From: Otatea glauca
Lineage: Eukaryota > Streptophyta > Magnoliopsida > Poales > Poaceae
Reading direction: 5' to 3'
Assembly: GCA_036346275.1 (NCBI GenBank)
Contig: CM070720.1
Location: 11,633,278 to 11,697,277 of the forward strand
Length of the DNA stretch: 64,000 bases
A model generated the notes under the pieces. The model ran no database searches, was not told the origin of the DNA, and saw only the letters and a list, made by a program, of their open reading frames with translations. A program made the position numbers and the translations under genes. How positions within the stretch are numbered: the first letter of the stretch is position 1; each line of letters opens with the position of its first letter. Shown piece after piece: positions 47,140-57,329 of the stretch.

Positions 47140-48334
47140 AGCACGCTGACTTGGACAATCACGCATCATGTGTCCAAATCCTTTGCATCGATGGCATTGC
47201 ACGTCGCGTGTACGACTGTGGATGCAATTGAAGAAGAATTCTTTGTGTCGGAGATATGTGATGGAGTGGAAGTAGAGGCAGCAGGACGCCCACGGTTGGA
47301 GGGTGGAAGTGCTCGTTCCAAGTAGTGGATGGAGCCTTTACTTGCACTTGGCTTGGTCGTGACGAAGAAGAGCCTCCAAAGTTCCCTCTCATCTTGGAAT
47401 GTCGTCCTGTATTTCCCTTTCACTTTGCAAGCAAGATGAAATAAATGAGTGACAGAGTTGTATTCTTTATAATCAAGTATGTCCCGAATTTCACTGTTAA
47501 GTCCACCTAGAAATCTAGCCATCTTAGCATCTTCATTATCTTCCAAACCACACCGCAACTCACAAATTTGCATTTCTTGATAATACTCCTCTCTGATTTA
47601 TTTCCTTGATTTAAACGTTGTAATTTATTGAGCAAGTCACGAGCATAGTAAGAAGGAATAAATCTGCCCTCATCATTCTTTTCAAAGCATTCCATGTTCT
47701 AGGTATGTTGTTATGATTTCTACATGTATCATTCCACCAAATGGAAGCAAAATCAAGAAATTCACTAGTAGCAGCCCTAACTCTTCTATTTTCGGAAATT
47801 CATAGCAAGCAAATTTTTGTTCTATCGCTAATTCCCAATCAAGATAAGCATCCGGGCATACTTTCCAACAAATGGAGGCATTGTAAATTTAATCTTTCCT
47901 AATGGATCATCACGTACCTCCCGTTGTTCACGCTGATTTCTACCCATACCTTGTCGATTGTGTCGAAGGCGCCGATGATCATGATTATTGTGTGAGTTGA
48001 AACCATCATCGCCCTCTCAGACGCAGAACGTAGTTGTTTTCTTCTTCTTCTACCCCATTTGCCCAAGAGCGGGCAGCAAGCGGTGTTCGATGTCCCGGTG
48101 CACCATTTTGTCTTGGTTCATGATTGACTGATTGGCAAGATGTGGTGGTTGTCGTCTATCAAGACGATCAACACGCTCACGAAGTGTCGCAAGGTTGTTG
48201 TTGATCTCACCATAGCATTGTCGTGGTTCTCGGATGCACATTGAGCAAGCGTGTAAAGTGTTGTATAATTCCTCTCGTATGGGTGTGAGAATTTCAGCTT
48301 GGTTTTCTTCATAGCTTCCATTGTCATCCGCCAT
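47140..48334 (-). pseudogene. gag of nested Gypsy
   Basis: Starts at MADDNGSYEENQAEIL (about 48334 downward), with a coiled-coil N-terminus NNNLATLRERVDRLDRRQPP. The capsid part MARFLGGLNSEIRDILDYKEY lies in the 47166-47573 frame and is typical of Retrotrans_gag. An intact CCHC knuckle, CHRCKGFGHMMRDC, is read at about 47158-47199, in a frame different from the capsid. Several frameshifts and stops lie between (about 47580-48050). Confidence 0.82.
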
Positions 48335-48809
48335 GGTTAGCAATAAACAAGGAAACACACAAAAGTATATAGTTCCCTATCACTACTACTTGCTGAAAAG
48401 ATCAAGTGTCTCTTTCTCTTGCTCTCACCAAGCTCTTACCAATTCTTACAAGTGCAGCAAGGGGTGCAATCCGTGGTGGGTTCGTGATAAACCGATCTCA
48501 AGTGTGAGTAAAGCGATTGCAAGACTTATCACCGTATGGTTAGTAAAAAGTGGAGCTCGGAAAGGCTTTATAATGAGTAGCAACGGAAAACAATCACCAA
48601 TCTCAGAATTTGCATAGAATTGAATAAGTGTTCAAACTAGCAATTAGCCTATGTTGCTGATCAAACAAAGATGGATATTAGGCTAAAACAAAAGATATGG
48701 CAGTGGATACAAGTGGTAAACACAACAAAATTCAAGCATATGCAATTTGCAACTTGGGAGCACAAGATGGATCCAACTTTGTATTTTGTTGATTTCATCC
48801 ACCGCATGC
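48335..48809 (-). other. 5' leader of nested Gypsy
   Basis: 475 bases between the 5' LTR and gag. No convincing primer binding site is seen: the bases next to the LTR read GCATGCGGTGGATGAAATC in element orientation, not TGGTATCAGAGC. A 98-codon ORF on the other strand (48321-48617) has no features. Confidence 0.55.
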
Positions 48810-49655
48810 TGAGGGGATAACTTCGATTTGGCGGAGGATGACTTTGACGATCCGCCACGAACCACACAAGGATAAGCGCCGCAATCGCTAAACCACACTC
48901 CTCGTCGTTATCAACCGTGCAAGAACACGGATGACCTGACCACGGTCTATTCTTGCAAGCAATCAAGAACTAGCAAGAACAAGGATGAAGCACACACTCA
49001 AGTTGAGGTTTCGAAACTTGTTTACTGCTGCTCTAGCCGAGCCAGGAGAACAAGAATAAAGTTCCACACATGGGTAACTATTCTCAAATCAAAACCTAAG
49101 GAGATAGATAGGGGCTTGTCCAATATATATAGCCAAGGATGGCTACTAGGAGTTGGTCTCACGCCACTTTAATTACATGGGAACTCAGCCCAAAATTATG
49201 GTGGCACAGCACCCTAAAAGACAGAGACCGTCACACTATTTTGACTGCTGTGGCCAGCTCGAGTGGAATTTGATGATGAGGCCAGATCCGTTGGAAAGAG
49301 CACGAATTTATCTTTTAATCAAGTACTCACTCATCCCGAACGGACTCCGTATGCAATAGTTATGGCCAGTGGAAGGTGGACTGCTCCTGGGTGGACGTTT
49401 TGGCTTCCTTCTCGGAATAACTTGTACTATAGCTTGTAGTGATGAGGAATGACGTCCTTGCAGCTCTAAGCCATGATTCGTAAGCACAAGTACATTATTA
49501 TGCAGTGGTATATCCTCAAAATATAATTATACCACCCGAGAAACGAGTTCACTGTTGATTTAGTCAGGCGGCTGCGTGCCCTTGTGATAGGACCTTGCAT
49601 AGGAGGTGGTGGTGGTGAGGTCATGGGTGTATCCGACATAGTGATGTCCTCATCA
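48810..49655 (-). repeat. 5' LTR of nested Gypsy (846 bp)
   Basis: Twin of 42830-43684. Its outer end (+ strand ...GTCCTCATCA) abuts the repeat TGGCTTGA at 49656. A TATA-like TATATATA at 49124-49131 could serve as the element promoter on the minus strand. Confidence 0.9.
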
Positions 49656-50467
49656 TGGCTTGAGTCAATTGGTTGTCAAAATAAAATGCAAATAAATTAA
49701 AAACAAAGACATATGTGGGTAAAGAATGCAAATAATGTCAAACATTTGCACCCGCTATGTCTTGTATGATGATAAATCAAAATTTGCATTATGATAAATG
49801 GGCCCAAGGACCTTGTATGCTCTTCTAGATTCCCCAAAGTGTTGAGTAGGTTGAACTCTAGGTTTTCCTTTGATCCTTAGAGTGGCTATTCTTCTATTTT
49901 TGAAACTAAAGCTAAGTGTTGTACTTGTCAAATCTTGCTAAAAATGAAATATTCAAAACTAAGCTCGTATTTGCACTTGGACTTGTATTAGTTTAGTCAT
50001 CTTCTGAAATTGACAAGCTTGGTGTAATATCCTTCCATTTTGATCAATTGGATAATCTTCAAAAGCTCTTTCGATTGCATTTCATGCATACATAAAAAAA
50101 ATTGATGCCTATATTGCCAAAAGGGGGAGAAAACGTAGAAAAGGCATCACTAAAAAGATAAAAATGTGAATGCTTATTTGGTTATTATGATCTTTGTAAA
50201 ACTATGCTACTACTTCTGTTGGATCATAATCTCATAATCACATTTGACATGTTTAGTTGGATTTTAGAGTTTTTGTAGAAAACTGGCTCTTTCTTAAATT
50301 TAACTCTAAAATCTAAATTCCTCTTCGTCAACTTGGTCATGGTTCTAATTTCTATCTTTGGACCAAGTTTGACTTTACAACTAAAAATTGCTTTCTTCTT
50401 CATTTTTTTCAAACTCAAATTTATGTCTTTTTGTGTGGTTTGTCAATATACTCATCAAGGGGGAGAT
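49656..50467 (+). other. Post-pol region of Copia B, second part
   Basis: Resumes the region cut at 42801 and is collinear with about 1795-2618 of element A. Ends in the polypurine tract CAAGGGGGAGAT (50456-50467). No gene is seen; the minus-strand ORF at 50224-50418 is a shadow in AT-rich sequence. Confidence 0.8.
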
Positions 50468-52105
50468 TGAAGGACCATGTGGAGGTCCATCCATGTTTGT
50501 GATGAGTATTTGACTTTATTTGAGTAAGGTGTGCTCAAGTTTGAGTTTGATTTGGACTGATTTTCAAAATGAAGCATTTTGAGTTGTCTCTGCCAGGAGT
50601 GGTAGTACCGGTCGTATGGACGCGGTAGTGATGAGTTGGATGGTTTATTGCACATCATTGTGGGCACTGCTATGTGAGGAGTTTCCTTGTTTTTGATGGT
50701 TGCAGGATGACGGTGCTAGGTCATGGTGAGGCGAAGGATGACCGGGACTAGGCGAGGAGCGTCGGAGGTCCAGACGGTTGGGAGATCGCCGAAAGATGAT
50801 CGGAGACCGAGTCCGGGCAAGTCAAGAAGACAAGGAAAGGAGATGATGCTAGCTAGATGCCGCGTGGATCAATGAGGGCCGTCGGATTGAGGTCTAGTTG
50901 ATAGGTTTGCGGGTCTAGGTAGTATGCTTTGAAAACCGTGCAAGAAAACCCGTATGTGTGTGGTTTTGGGTTAGCCCTTGCATGGCTGTGTGTGTGGTTA
51001 ATCCTAGCCCTTAGATGAGTGCTCTAGGGTTGAGGGACTCATCCAAGGGTGGTAGGTGGCCCAAGAGTAGTATAAATAGGGGTGGAGGGGTAGCCTCCTT
51101 CCCTTGAAGGTTTTGAGGTTTGTGAATGCTCCTTTGAGCTTTGCCCACATGAAAGTGAGGCTTTGTAACCTCTCCTTCCAGAAATGAAAGTTTTATCCAT
51201 CCACCTCTGAATTTATTTTGCGCATTTACATTATGTCTTTACTTTACGCAATTTAAATTCAGTATTTACTTTCCCGCAATTACTTTCTCGCAATTTACTT
51301 TCATGTAATTTGGATTTGCCTCCCCTCCTTCTAAATGCTGTTGATCTTGGATATTTTGAGTGTGTTCATATGGTTTTACTTCTCTTTTGCACTTTTGGAT
51401 TGAGTATAGAACATCTTTTCTTTCAAGTTCCAACTTTGTTCAGAACTTGTTCTCCGCGCAGTAGTCAGTGTTTGATTTCTATAAAAATCTAGAAAAATCT
51501 TTTTCAAGTGATTCTTGTTGGACGAGGTGCGGGACTCTAATATCCACTTGCAGAAACATTTTGGAGTTCATTTGTTGCACCGTTTGGGCACCATGAGGTG
51601 AAAACCGAGCCCCAAAATTTCTGCTCGAAGTTCTTGACCAGACTGTGTTCTTAGATTTTTCCTTTTTTTCTTTAAGGTTTTTGAGGAGAAATTTGGTGAA
51701 GTTCTTTACGACTCTGATGCTCATAGGGATAAAAAGTCTCAAAATTTTGTGAGCTGCAGAAACCCACCAACCTCCTGTGCAAATTGAGGACATGTTCTGG
51801 AAATTCTGCTTTTGCTTTTCTAAAAGTGACTTTTGTGATTTGAATTGATGTCCTTTCTAAAAAGCAAGAGTTTGAATTGATTCCTTTTTATCTTGGACAC
51901 TAGACAACCAGTATTGTGACTCAAAAATCCCCACATATTTTGTGGTACTTATCCATGCAAGCTTGGGGTACACAAAGTTGTCTAGTTTTTCAAGTTTTTC
52001 ACGATTTCCTTTGAGCGATCTTGTCGAGGCTTTTGTTGGAGTATTTTGGGGGAAATTTTATTTGCGACCATTCACCCCCCCTCTGTTCGCCATCTCGGTC
52101 CTTCA
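50468..52105 (+). repeat. 3' LTR of Copia B (1638 bp)
   Basis: TGAAGGACC...GGTCCTTCA, TATAAATA at 51071-51078, followed by CTTAG (52106-52110), the partner of 34162-34166. This pairing establishes the true ends of the element in spite of the extra LTR at 24075. Confidence 0.94.
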
Positions 52106-52110
52106 CTTAG

Positions 52111-52405
52111 TAATCTAAAGCTTGTTATCTAAAGAGTTTGTTATATAGAAACTCAAGTCTTTTATGGACTTTGCTTTATGCACACTTGCTTTTCTTAAAA
52201 AAATTTTTTGTCATATTCTAAATGCTTCTGATATTGCTTCATGTGTTCAATTAACATTCATCTCATGCATTCATTCAGGGGGAGTATAAAATACTTGTGT
52301 TATTTGTTCTATCAGACTAACTTTTATCTGCACAAGAAGTAATCCTTTTATAGCTCTAAGCAAAACATCAAAGATTTTGTCATCAATCACCAAAAAGGGG
52401 GAGAT
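52111..52405 (+). other. Host element H, 3' non-coding tail with polypurine tract
   Basis: Continues the sequence broken at 24069/34161. Contains GGGGGAG (52279) and ends CATCAATCACCAAAAAGGGGGAGAT, the typical final stretch of SIRE-like Copia internal regions, with the purine tract at about 52392-52405 directly before an LTR. No ORF is seen. Confidence 0.7.
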
Positions 52406-52792
52406 TGAGAGCATCTAGACTCCCTATTTGTATAAATTATGCTTATCATATAGGTTATGGTGTTGATTACTAAAAAGGGATACTCAGTGAAAATCGAAAA
52501 TAGTCAGATTTGATGATCAAGGCTAAGGTGTTTTTCTAGTTTCTCGCTTGAGAGTTGATTCAAGCCATATAGTTAAAATCACCATACTATTAAGAGGGAT
52601 TATGCATAAGAAATAATCTTGGTTCATATGCAAAATCACTAAAATTACTTGGAGCATAGTACTTCTCATGTTTCTTACACAAAAAATCCAGAGCTTTATT
52701 TTATTAGCCAAAACAATTCTCTCTGGACCAAACTTCATATTATTCAGGTGCTCAAAGATCCTAAGTTCTAATTCTAACCGAGTGTACACCAT

Positions 52793-53381
52793 GTACGCCG
52801 AACCGATATTTTCGGTCCGGCGCTGAGAACTTCCTTCACCGAGTGTACTTCATGTACGCCAGACCGATTTTTGATGGTCCGGCGTTATAAATTCTTTTTT
52901 GATTCTTTTTCAACCAAGTATAACTATGTTCGTCGGACCAATCTAAATTCTTTCTTAAAATTAGTTTGGCATAAGTTATATTTTCACTCCAAATAAAATT
53001 CTAGCCTGTATTAAAATTTATTTTAACCAGAAATATAAAGTCTGATGCAGACCAGAATTCCTTGTGTACGTCGGACCAATTTTTTCGGTCCAGCACAAAC
53101 TTGTTTCACTCTGATAAAACCAGCAGTTTTTCCATGTATGCCGAACCAACTTTTTCGGTCCGGCGCGAATGCTATCTGCTGATATTCAAAAGAAGCAAAT
53201 CATGTGTACGCCGGACCAGCTTTTTCGGTCCGGCGTAAGCATTGTCTTTCTGATATCAAAATCAAACAAATGCATGTGTACGACGGACCAATATTTTCGG
53301 TTCGACATAAGTGGGTCATTCTGAGCACAACAATGCTTTCCAATCCTATGTACCCCGGACCAAAGTTTTTGGTCCGGCGTG
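52793..53381 (+). repeat. Array of GGTCCGGCG hairpins, about 70-bp period
   Basis: Eight related units at about 52793, 52854, 52928 (half unit), 53066, 53136, 53206, 53278 and 53350. Most have the form GTACGCCGGACC - short T-rich loop - GGTCCGGCG, an inverted repeat of up to 9-10 bp. Spacing is 61, 74, 138 (two periods), 70, 70, 72 and 72 bp. The bases between units are AT-rich and poorly conserved. The array ends about 40 bp before the TATA box. Tandem U3 repeats act as enhancers in other plant Copia LTRs (Tnt1, Tto1); a similar role here is inference. Confidence 0.88.
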
Positions 53382-53422
53382 TGTGTATACTTTGACTTAT
53401 GACTCATATACCTTAAAATTCT

Positions 53423-53430
53423 TATAAAAA
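53423..53430 (+). promoter_or_regulatory. TATA box of H LTR
   Basis: TATAAAAA followed by GGGGCAGCAG, just downstream of the hairpin array. It is the best candidate for the Pol II core promoter of the H LTR. Confidence 0.65.
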
Positions 53431-54231
53431 GGGGCAGCAGTTGACCTACCCCATCTATCCTACCAATCCCCAACGGGCAAATGGCAGGTGTAACGATTAT
53501 CTCTGCTCAGGATCTATATATAGAATGCCTGGGTTCACAAAACAGAGAGAACTTTGCACATTCACATCTTTGATATCCTGACTATCTTTTGACATCATTT
53601 CAACTATATACAACTCTTGATCTTTAGAATTCCTGAGCTTCATTTTCATCAAGAGTTTGAGCTTCAACTCAGAAAATTACAAACATTCATTCTGAACATC
53701 TAGAGTACTTGCTCCAAGCTAAGTTTATGTTGCATCCAGCTACTGAACCAAGAGACAGGGCTTGTGGATAGTCTATTACTCTTGGAACTAGCTGTTCCTA
53801 GACGGTTAGAGAAGTTGGTGCGACCTATCCAACAGAGATTGTGGAGGGCCACCATTACTGTGAAAGGTTGAGACTCACCTCACTGGAGTAGTGAAAGAGT
53901 CAAGATAGTGAAAAACCAAAAGCTATTGAGATTGGCTGTTTGGTGGAGCAATACTTCTGAGGAAGTGCTCTAACGGGGACATAGGAGTGATCTCTGAACC
54001 TCGGTGGAAAATCATTGAGTTCTCCTGTTTTTGTTTATCATTGCTTATTATTCTCTTATTGTTTCTCATTCGAAATTCTCTTCCTTACAAAGTTTTCTTG
54101 AACAAGTGTTGTGCTAGACTTCTGTACTCATTGCTTCCGTTTCTAATTTTATTGAGAAATGTTTTTCGTAATAATTAAAAAAAATTAAAGTTGCCTTTTC
54201 ACCCTCCCTCTAGGCCAACTTGGTCCTTACA

Positions 54232-55017
54232 GGGCGGCAATAAGGTTTCTGGACAGCGCATCAGCGCGACCGATCTGCTTCTTCCTCGACGTCGACTACT
54301 TCCATGACTACGTCTGCGCTGCGCTGCTTCCGATTCTTCAGCAAGCAAAATCGTAAGTTGTTCGTGTTATTAATCAACTCCGTTAATATACAATTCTTGA
54401 GCATTTTCTGAAGTATAATGTGTTACCTGTTGTTTTATGCATCTCTAGTCTTGTGTTACTTTTGCTTCGATATAAAATCTGGAATAAAAATATTACACCA
54501 ATTTCCAACCTTCTATGTTATATATTCACACGAGTAATGTTTACAGTGATTTGGTGATATCGTGTCTGATGTGCTGAATAAGAGCATCCTTATTTCAGAA
54601 TGGAATTGAAAATCTTCAACATGGCCTATGATTTTGTTGTACTTGCCACCTCAAGTTGGTTTAAGAAGACTTGGTGGGCGATCCTATGTGGAACATTTTA
54701 AGGAACTCATTGAGAAAGGGGCATGTCTCTTTCTCGTGAAATTCATATGTTCGAAGTAATGCAAAACTATACCATGTTATTTATCCTATGATCCGATATG
54801 TTAATGGATGAATTGAAGAATTTGATAACTACTCATACTTGTGTTTAAATTTCAGCCACTTCTACTTGTACGATGAGTACTTAACAACAAAAAAGTGTCA
54901 AAACGCATAAAATGAATATTTGTATATTAGTCACATCGATTTTTATTGTCTAACAAATGTATAACGGAAAATTTTCCAACTTTGTTTTTGGTAAGATAAG
55001 TTCCAAACTTGGAATTG
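54232..55017 (+). other. Flanking DNA with possible gene remnants
   Basis: Sequence between the H LTR and the SINE. Not recognised as a transposon. Two stretches look exon-like (54234-54352 and about 54598-54720); the rest is AT-rich and looks intronic or intergenic. This may be the oldest DNA in the window. Confidence 0.4.
54234..54352 (+). pseudogene. Possible exon remnant
   Basis: A 39-40-codon open frame directly after the H LTR reads IRFLDSASARPICFFLDVDY and continues FHDYVCAALLPILQQAK, with higher GC than its surroundings. It ends at a consensus splice donor (AAATC/GTAAGT, 54353). About 245 bp on, a TTTCAG acceptor (54598) precedes a second piece with PPQVGLRRLGGRSYVEHFKE (about 54650-54710) in another frame. 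I do not recognise the protein. Its 5' part would have been cut off by the H insertion. Confidence 0.35.
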
Positions 55018-55211
55018 AGGAGCTCATGGCGTGGGGCGCAGGAGGCCACCCACCGACCCGGGTTTGAGTCTCGAACCTAGCGTTTCTTGTAGAGACGAGC
55101 ACAAGCGCGTGTGTGTATGCGTGCGTGTGGAGATGTGTGTATGCATATGTAGCTTGTCTGTTATTCTTTCTTCAATAATTAATACCAATGTTTCTGGCCA
55201 ATTTTTTAAAA
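55018..55211 (+). mobile_element. tRNA-derived SINE with 13-bp target duplication
   Basis: 194 bp flanked by AAACTTGGAATTG at 55005-55017 and 55212-55224. The head contains A-box-like AGCTCATGGCGTGG (55021) and B-box GGTTTGAGTCT (55061-55071), the internal Pol III promoter of tRNA-related SINEs. A GT-rich body and a T/A-rich tail (TTTTTTAAAAAAA) follow. Long variable target duplications fit LINE-dependent retroposition. It is not a functional tRNA gene: no cloverleaf can be folded past the B box. Confidence 0.85.
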
Positions 55212-55342
55212 AAACTTGGAATTGGGGTTAGTAGACAAAAGGTGGACTGATTCCCAACAGGAAGATATATATGCTCCGATCTTTGTGAGGCACAAGCGTC
55301 TCGCTCGCTGATAGGGTCTGGGGCTAAGTTACCGTTTCCTGT

Positions 55343-55822
55343 TGTTACAATCTAATACTCCTTATGAGATATAGCATGAGTGTGTACAGTCTTAAGAACG
55401 AAAAAGACGAATCTCATAGAGAGAACCAAAAAAACAACATTGAAACAACTACGATGAGAGAAAGATTTAGCGAAGCCGACTGCAAATTCTTTAGACACAA
55501 CCTTCAAAGAGTACGAGATTATTGCTCTCTCATAACTTCTCGAACCTTTGGATTCTTATCCTATACAAGAATCTAATGCTAAAAAATAACCTAGCCTCTA
55601 ATCCTCTCGTGCACCTCTTGCTTAGGATGAGTTGATTTGTAGCTTCTTAGTTGCATGCGTTCTTCATGACCACCCATGGGGTTTATATAGCCACTTTAGT
55701 CCTCCTTCAAAGCAAGTAGCAATCCGACTCCAAAAGAAAGTATGAATCCTACTCCTATTTGGATTCATGTAGCACACATTTCTAAATCCTAAAAGACTAT
55801 ATATGAGCCGTCATAATTAACA
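55343..55822 (-). repeat. 3' LTR of K (480 bp)
   Basis: + strand TGTTACAATC...AATTAACA, i.e. TGTTAATT...TTGTAACA in element orientation. Matches 59402-59544 and 63838-64000 piecewise (GTCTTAAGAACGAAAAAGA; GCGAAGCCGAC; TTCTTATCCTATA). The left flank is TCCTGT; the partner target site is outside the window. Confidence 0.8.
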
Positions 55823-57324
55823 ATCTTCACCTTGACTCTTATTCATTGAAGTCATCGTGCTTCTCCAAGTACTCGCTCAAAGTTGGCTTCACAATTTTTT
55901 TTGTTCTTCCTCCCACCTTTGGGATGTCCCCACCATATGGGCTCATGCACATCACCGCAATGTGCATGTTAGTGTTCAAGTTTGGCCGTTAGAACCCTCC
56001 ACCTGGGTGTTTTTTTTTTGTAGTTTGGTTAACCAAACCTCATGTTTCTACAACCTTTAATGCCATAGGTTTGTACCGCCTGTGAGCTCCACCTACTCTT
56101 TGGTACTGTATAGTTGGTCTCGACACACTGTCCTTCTTCCAACAGTTCGCATCTTTACTTTTGCGTCTGCTAGATTTTGTAACAATCTTTGCAATTCAGC
56201 AAGTTATTGCAGTTAAGATCTGATTACTTATCGTTAACAACATGTTTGCTTCTCCTAATTAAGATTTTTATTGAACCTTTTATTGAGTAACCTTCCTTTA
56301 ATTATACCTATCAATTAGTATTCTCCATTGCTCTAGATACTTTTTATGATTACCCGCACTTTACAAGTAATTCGCATGACTCTACTTCGAAGTGATACCT
56401 CACAACCTTCGAGTTCAAGCGACCTCACATATATTAGATTTTTCATGAAGTCGGGAACATACTCGAACTCCTCACAATGTGCGATGTACTCTATCATACA
56501 TCTCTAATATAATTGTTGCCACCGTAGTTATTGCATACTTCTTGCAATCATCTAAGTGAACAATTTTGTGTCAAGCATAGAGATCCTTTGTCAAATATCT
56601 CCTCACTAACATATATCAAAGCAACAACCTAAATTTAATATCCATCCATGAAAAGTACCTGATTGATTGACGACAAGTACATTTGAATCATCTTTGCTAC
56701 CGTTATTGAGCATGCACGCTTCATTTGCTTCAAACTCGTACATTCCTTTATCATATGACCTTCCTCGTCACATAGATAGCACACACGTATGCCCTTGCTC
56801 TTGCCCTTCTTCTTCACGTAATTTTGTTTTTGCTTGAGATATCTATCAGAGCTAATGCTTGATCATCGAGAATAAAGATTTCGATGGCTTTTTCAAAGAC
56901 TCTGCCTCCAATAGATATGCAACTACCTCATTGAAGTTGAGAGTGCTTTTACCAATAAGAATATTCATCACTAATTACTCATGTGATGGTGGTAGAAATG
57001 ATGCCAGTATGATGACTTAATCATTCTCCTCAATTTTCTCATTCACACTAATCAGCTACGTGATAACCTTGTTGAAGACACTAAGATGGTCAATGAACCA
57101 TGTGCCTTCCTTCATGCGCAACCAATACAATGGTCACTTCAAAGACTCCACCGCTTGTCAACGACTTTGCCATATGCAATTCTTCTAAGTCCATCCATAA
57201 TTTCTTCGGTGAATTCTCCTTGATCATTGAGTACTTTACCTCATCGGAGAGACATAGACGGATTATACGGATAGCCTTCTAATCCATCACCTTCCAGTCT
57301 TCAGTGAACATTTTTCCGATTTAT
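55823..57324 (-). pseudogene. gag remnant of K, C-terminal part with zinc knuckle
   Basis: The frame at 56635-56817 (minus) has an intact CCHC knuckle, CYLCDEEGHMIKEC, in a Lys-rich context (MKKKGKSKGIRV). Upstream in element orientation (about 56850-57324) pieces in shifting frames read AIRIIRLCLSDEV, DLEELHMAKSLT and similar, typical of Copia gag (UBN2-type). 55823-56630 shows no recognisable pol domain and is either gag-pol junction debris or unrelated sequence. Not functional. Confidence 0.7.
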
Positions 57325-57329
57325 CTCTT

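Larger units (their letters stand above)
42802..49655 (-). mobile_element. Nested Ty3/Gypsy element, probable CRM (centromeric) lineage
   Basis: A 6.9 kb element inserted antisense into Copia B, flanked by an 8-bp direct repeat TGGCTTGA (42794-42801 and 49656-49663). Comparison with element A shows the uninterrupted site. It has LTRs of about 850 bp, gag, protease, RT, RNase H and integrase on the minus strand. In element orientation the LTR begins TGATGAGGACATCAC, similar to the start I associate with CRM LTRs, and integrase coding runs straight up to that LTR, as in CRM. The lineage is inferred; Gypsy identity is certain. All ORFs are frameshifted. Confidence 0.85.
34167..52105 (+). mobile_element. 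Copia element B, full length, SIRE/Maximus-like, with nested Gypsy
   Basis: Two 1.64 kb LTRs flanked by the 5-bp target duplication CTTAG (34162-34166 and 52106-52110). Between them lie PBS, gag with a long coiled-coil extension, protease, integrase, RT and RNase H in Copia order, a 1.8 kb post-pol region and a polypurine tract. Long LTRs, an extended gag and a large post-pol region fit the SIRE/Maximus lineage. It is interrupted at 42802-49655 by a reverse-oriented Gypsy element, leaving about 11.1 kb of its own sequence. RT is intact over 350 codons; other parts have stops and frameshifts. Confidence 0.93.
52406..54231 (+). repeat. 3' LTR of host element H (1826 bp)
   Basis: Starts TGAGAGCATCTAGAC after a polypurine tract and ends TTGGTCCTTACA. 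The CATCTAG-type start and CCCTCTAGGCC...CCTTACA end are typical of grass Copia LTRs. U3 carries the hairpin array 52793-53381 and a TATA box at 53423-53430. Only this one LTR of H is in the window, so its boundaries rest on TG...CA ends, the purine tract and motif recognition rather than a second copy. No ORF in it is called. Confidence 0.75.

Noticed and set aside
52793..53381. CRISPR-like array of regularly spaced palindromic repeats
   Set aside because: Spacing is regular and repeats are palindromic, but the setting is a eukaryotic LTR, repeats are imperfect, spacers are AT-rich LTR sequence and no cas genes exist here.
55018..55090. tRNA gene
   Set aside because: A- and B-box-like sequences are present but no acceptor stem or anticodon arm can be placed, and the unit has a SINE body, tail and target duplication.
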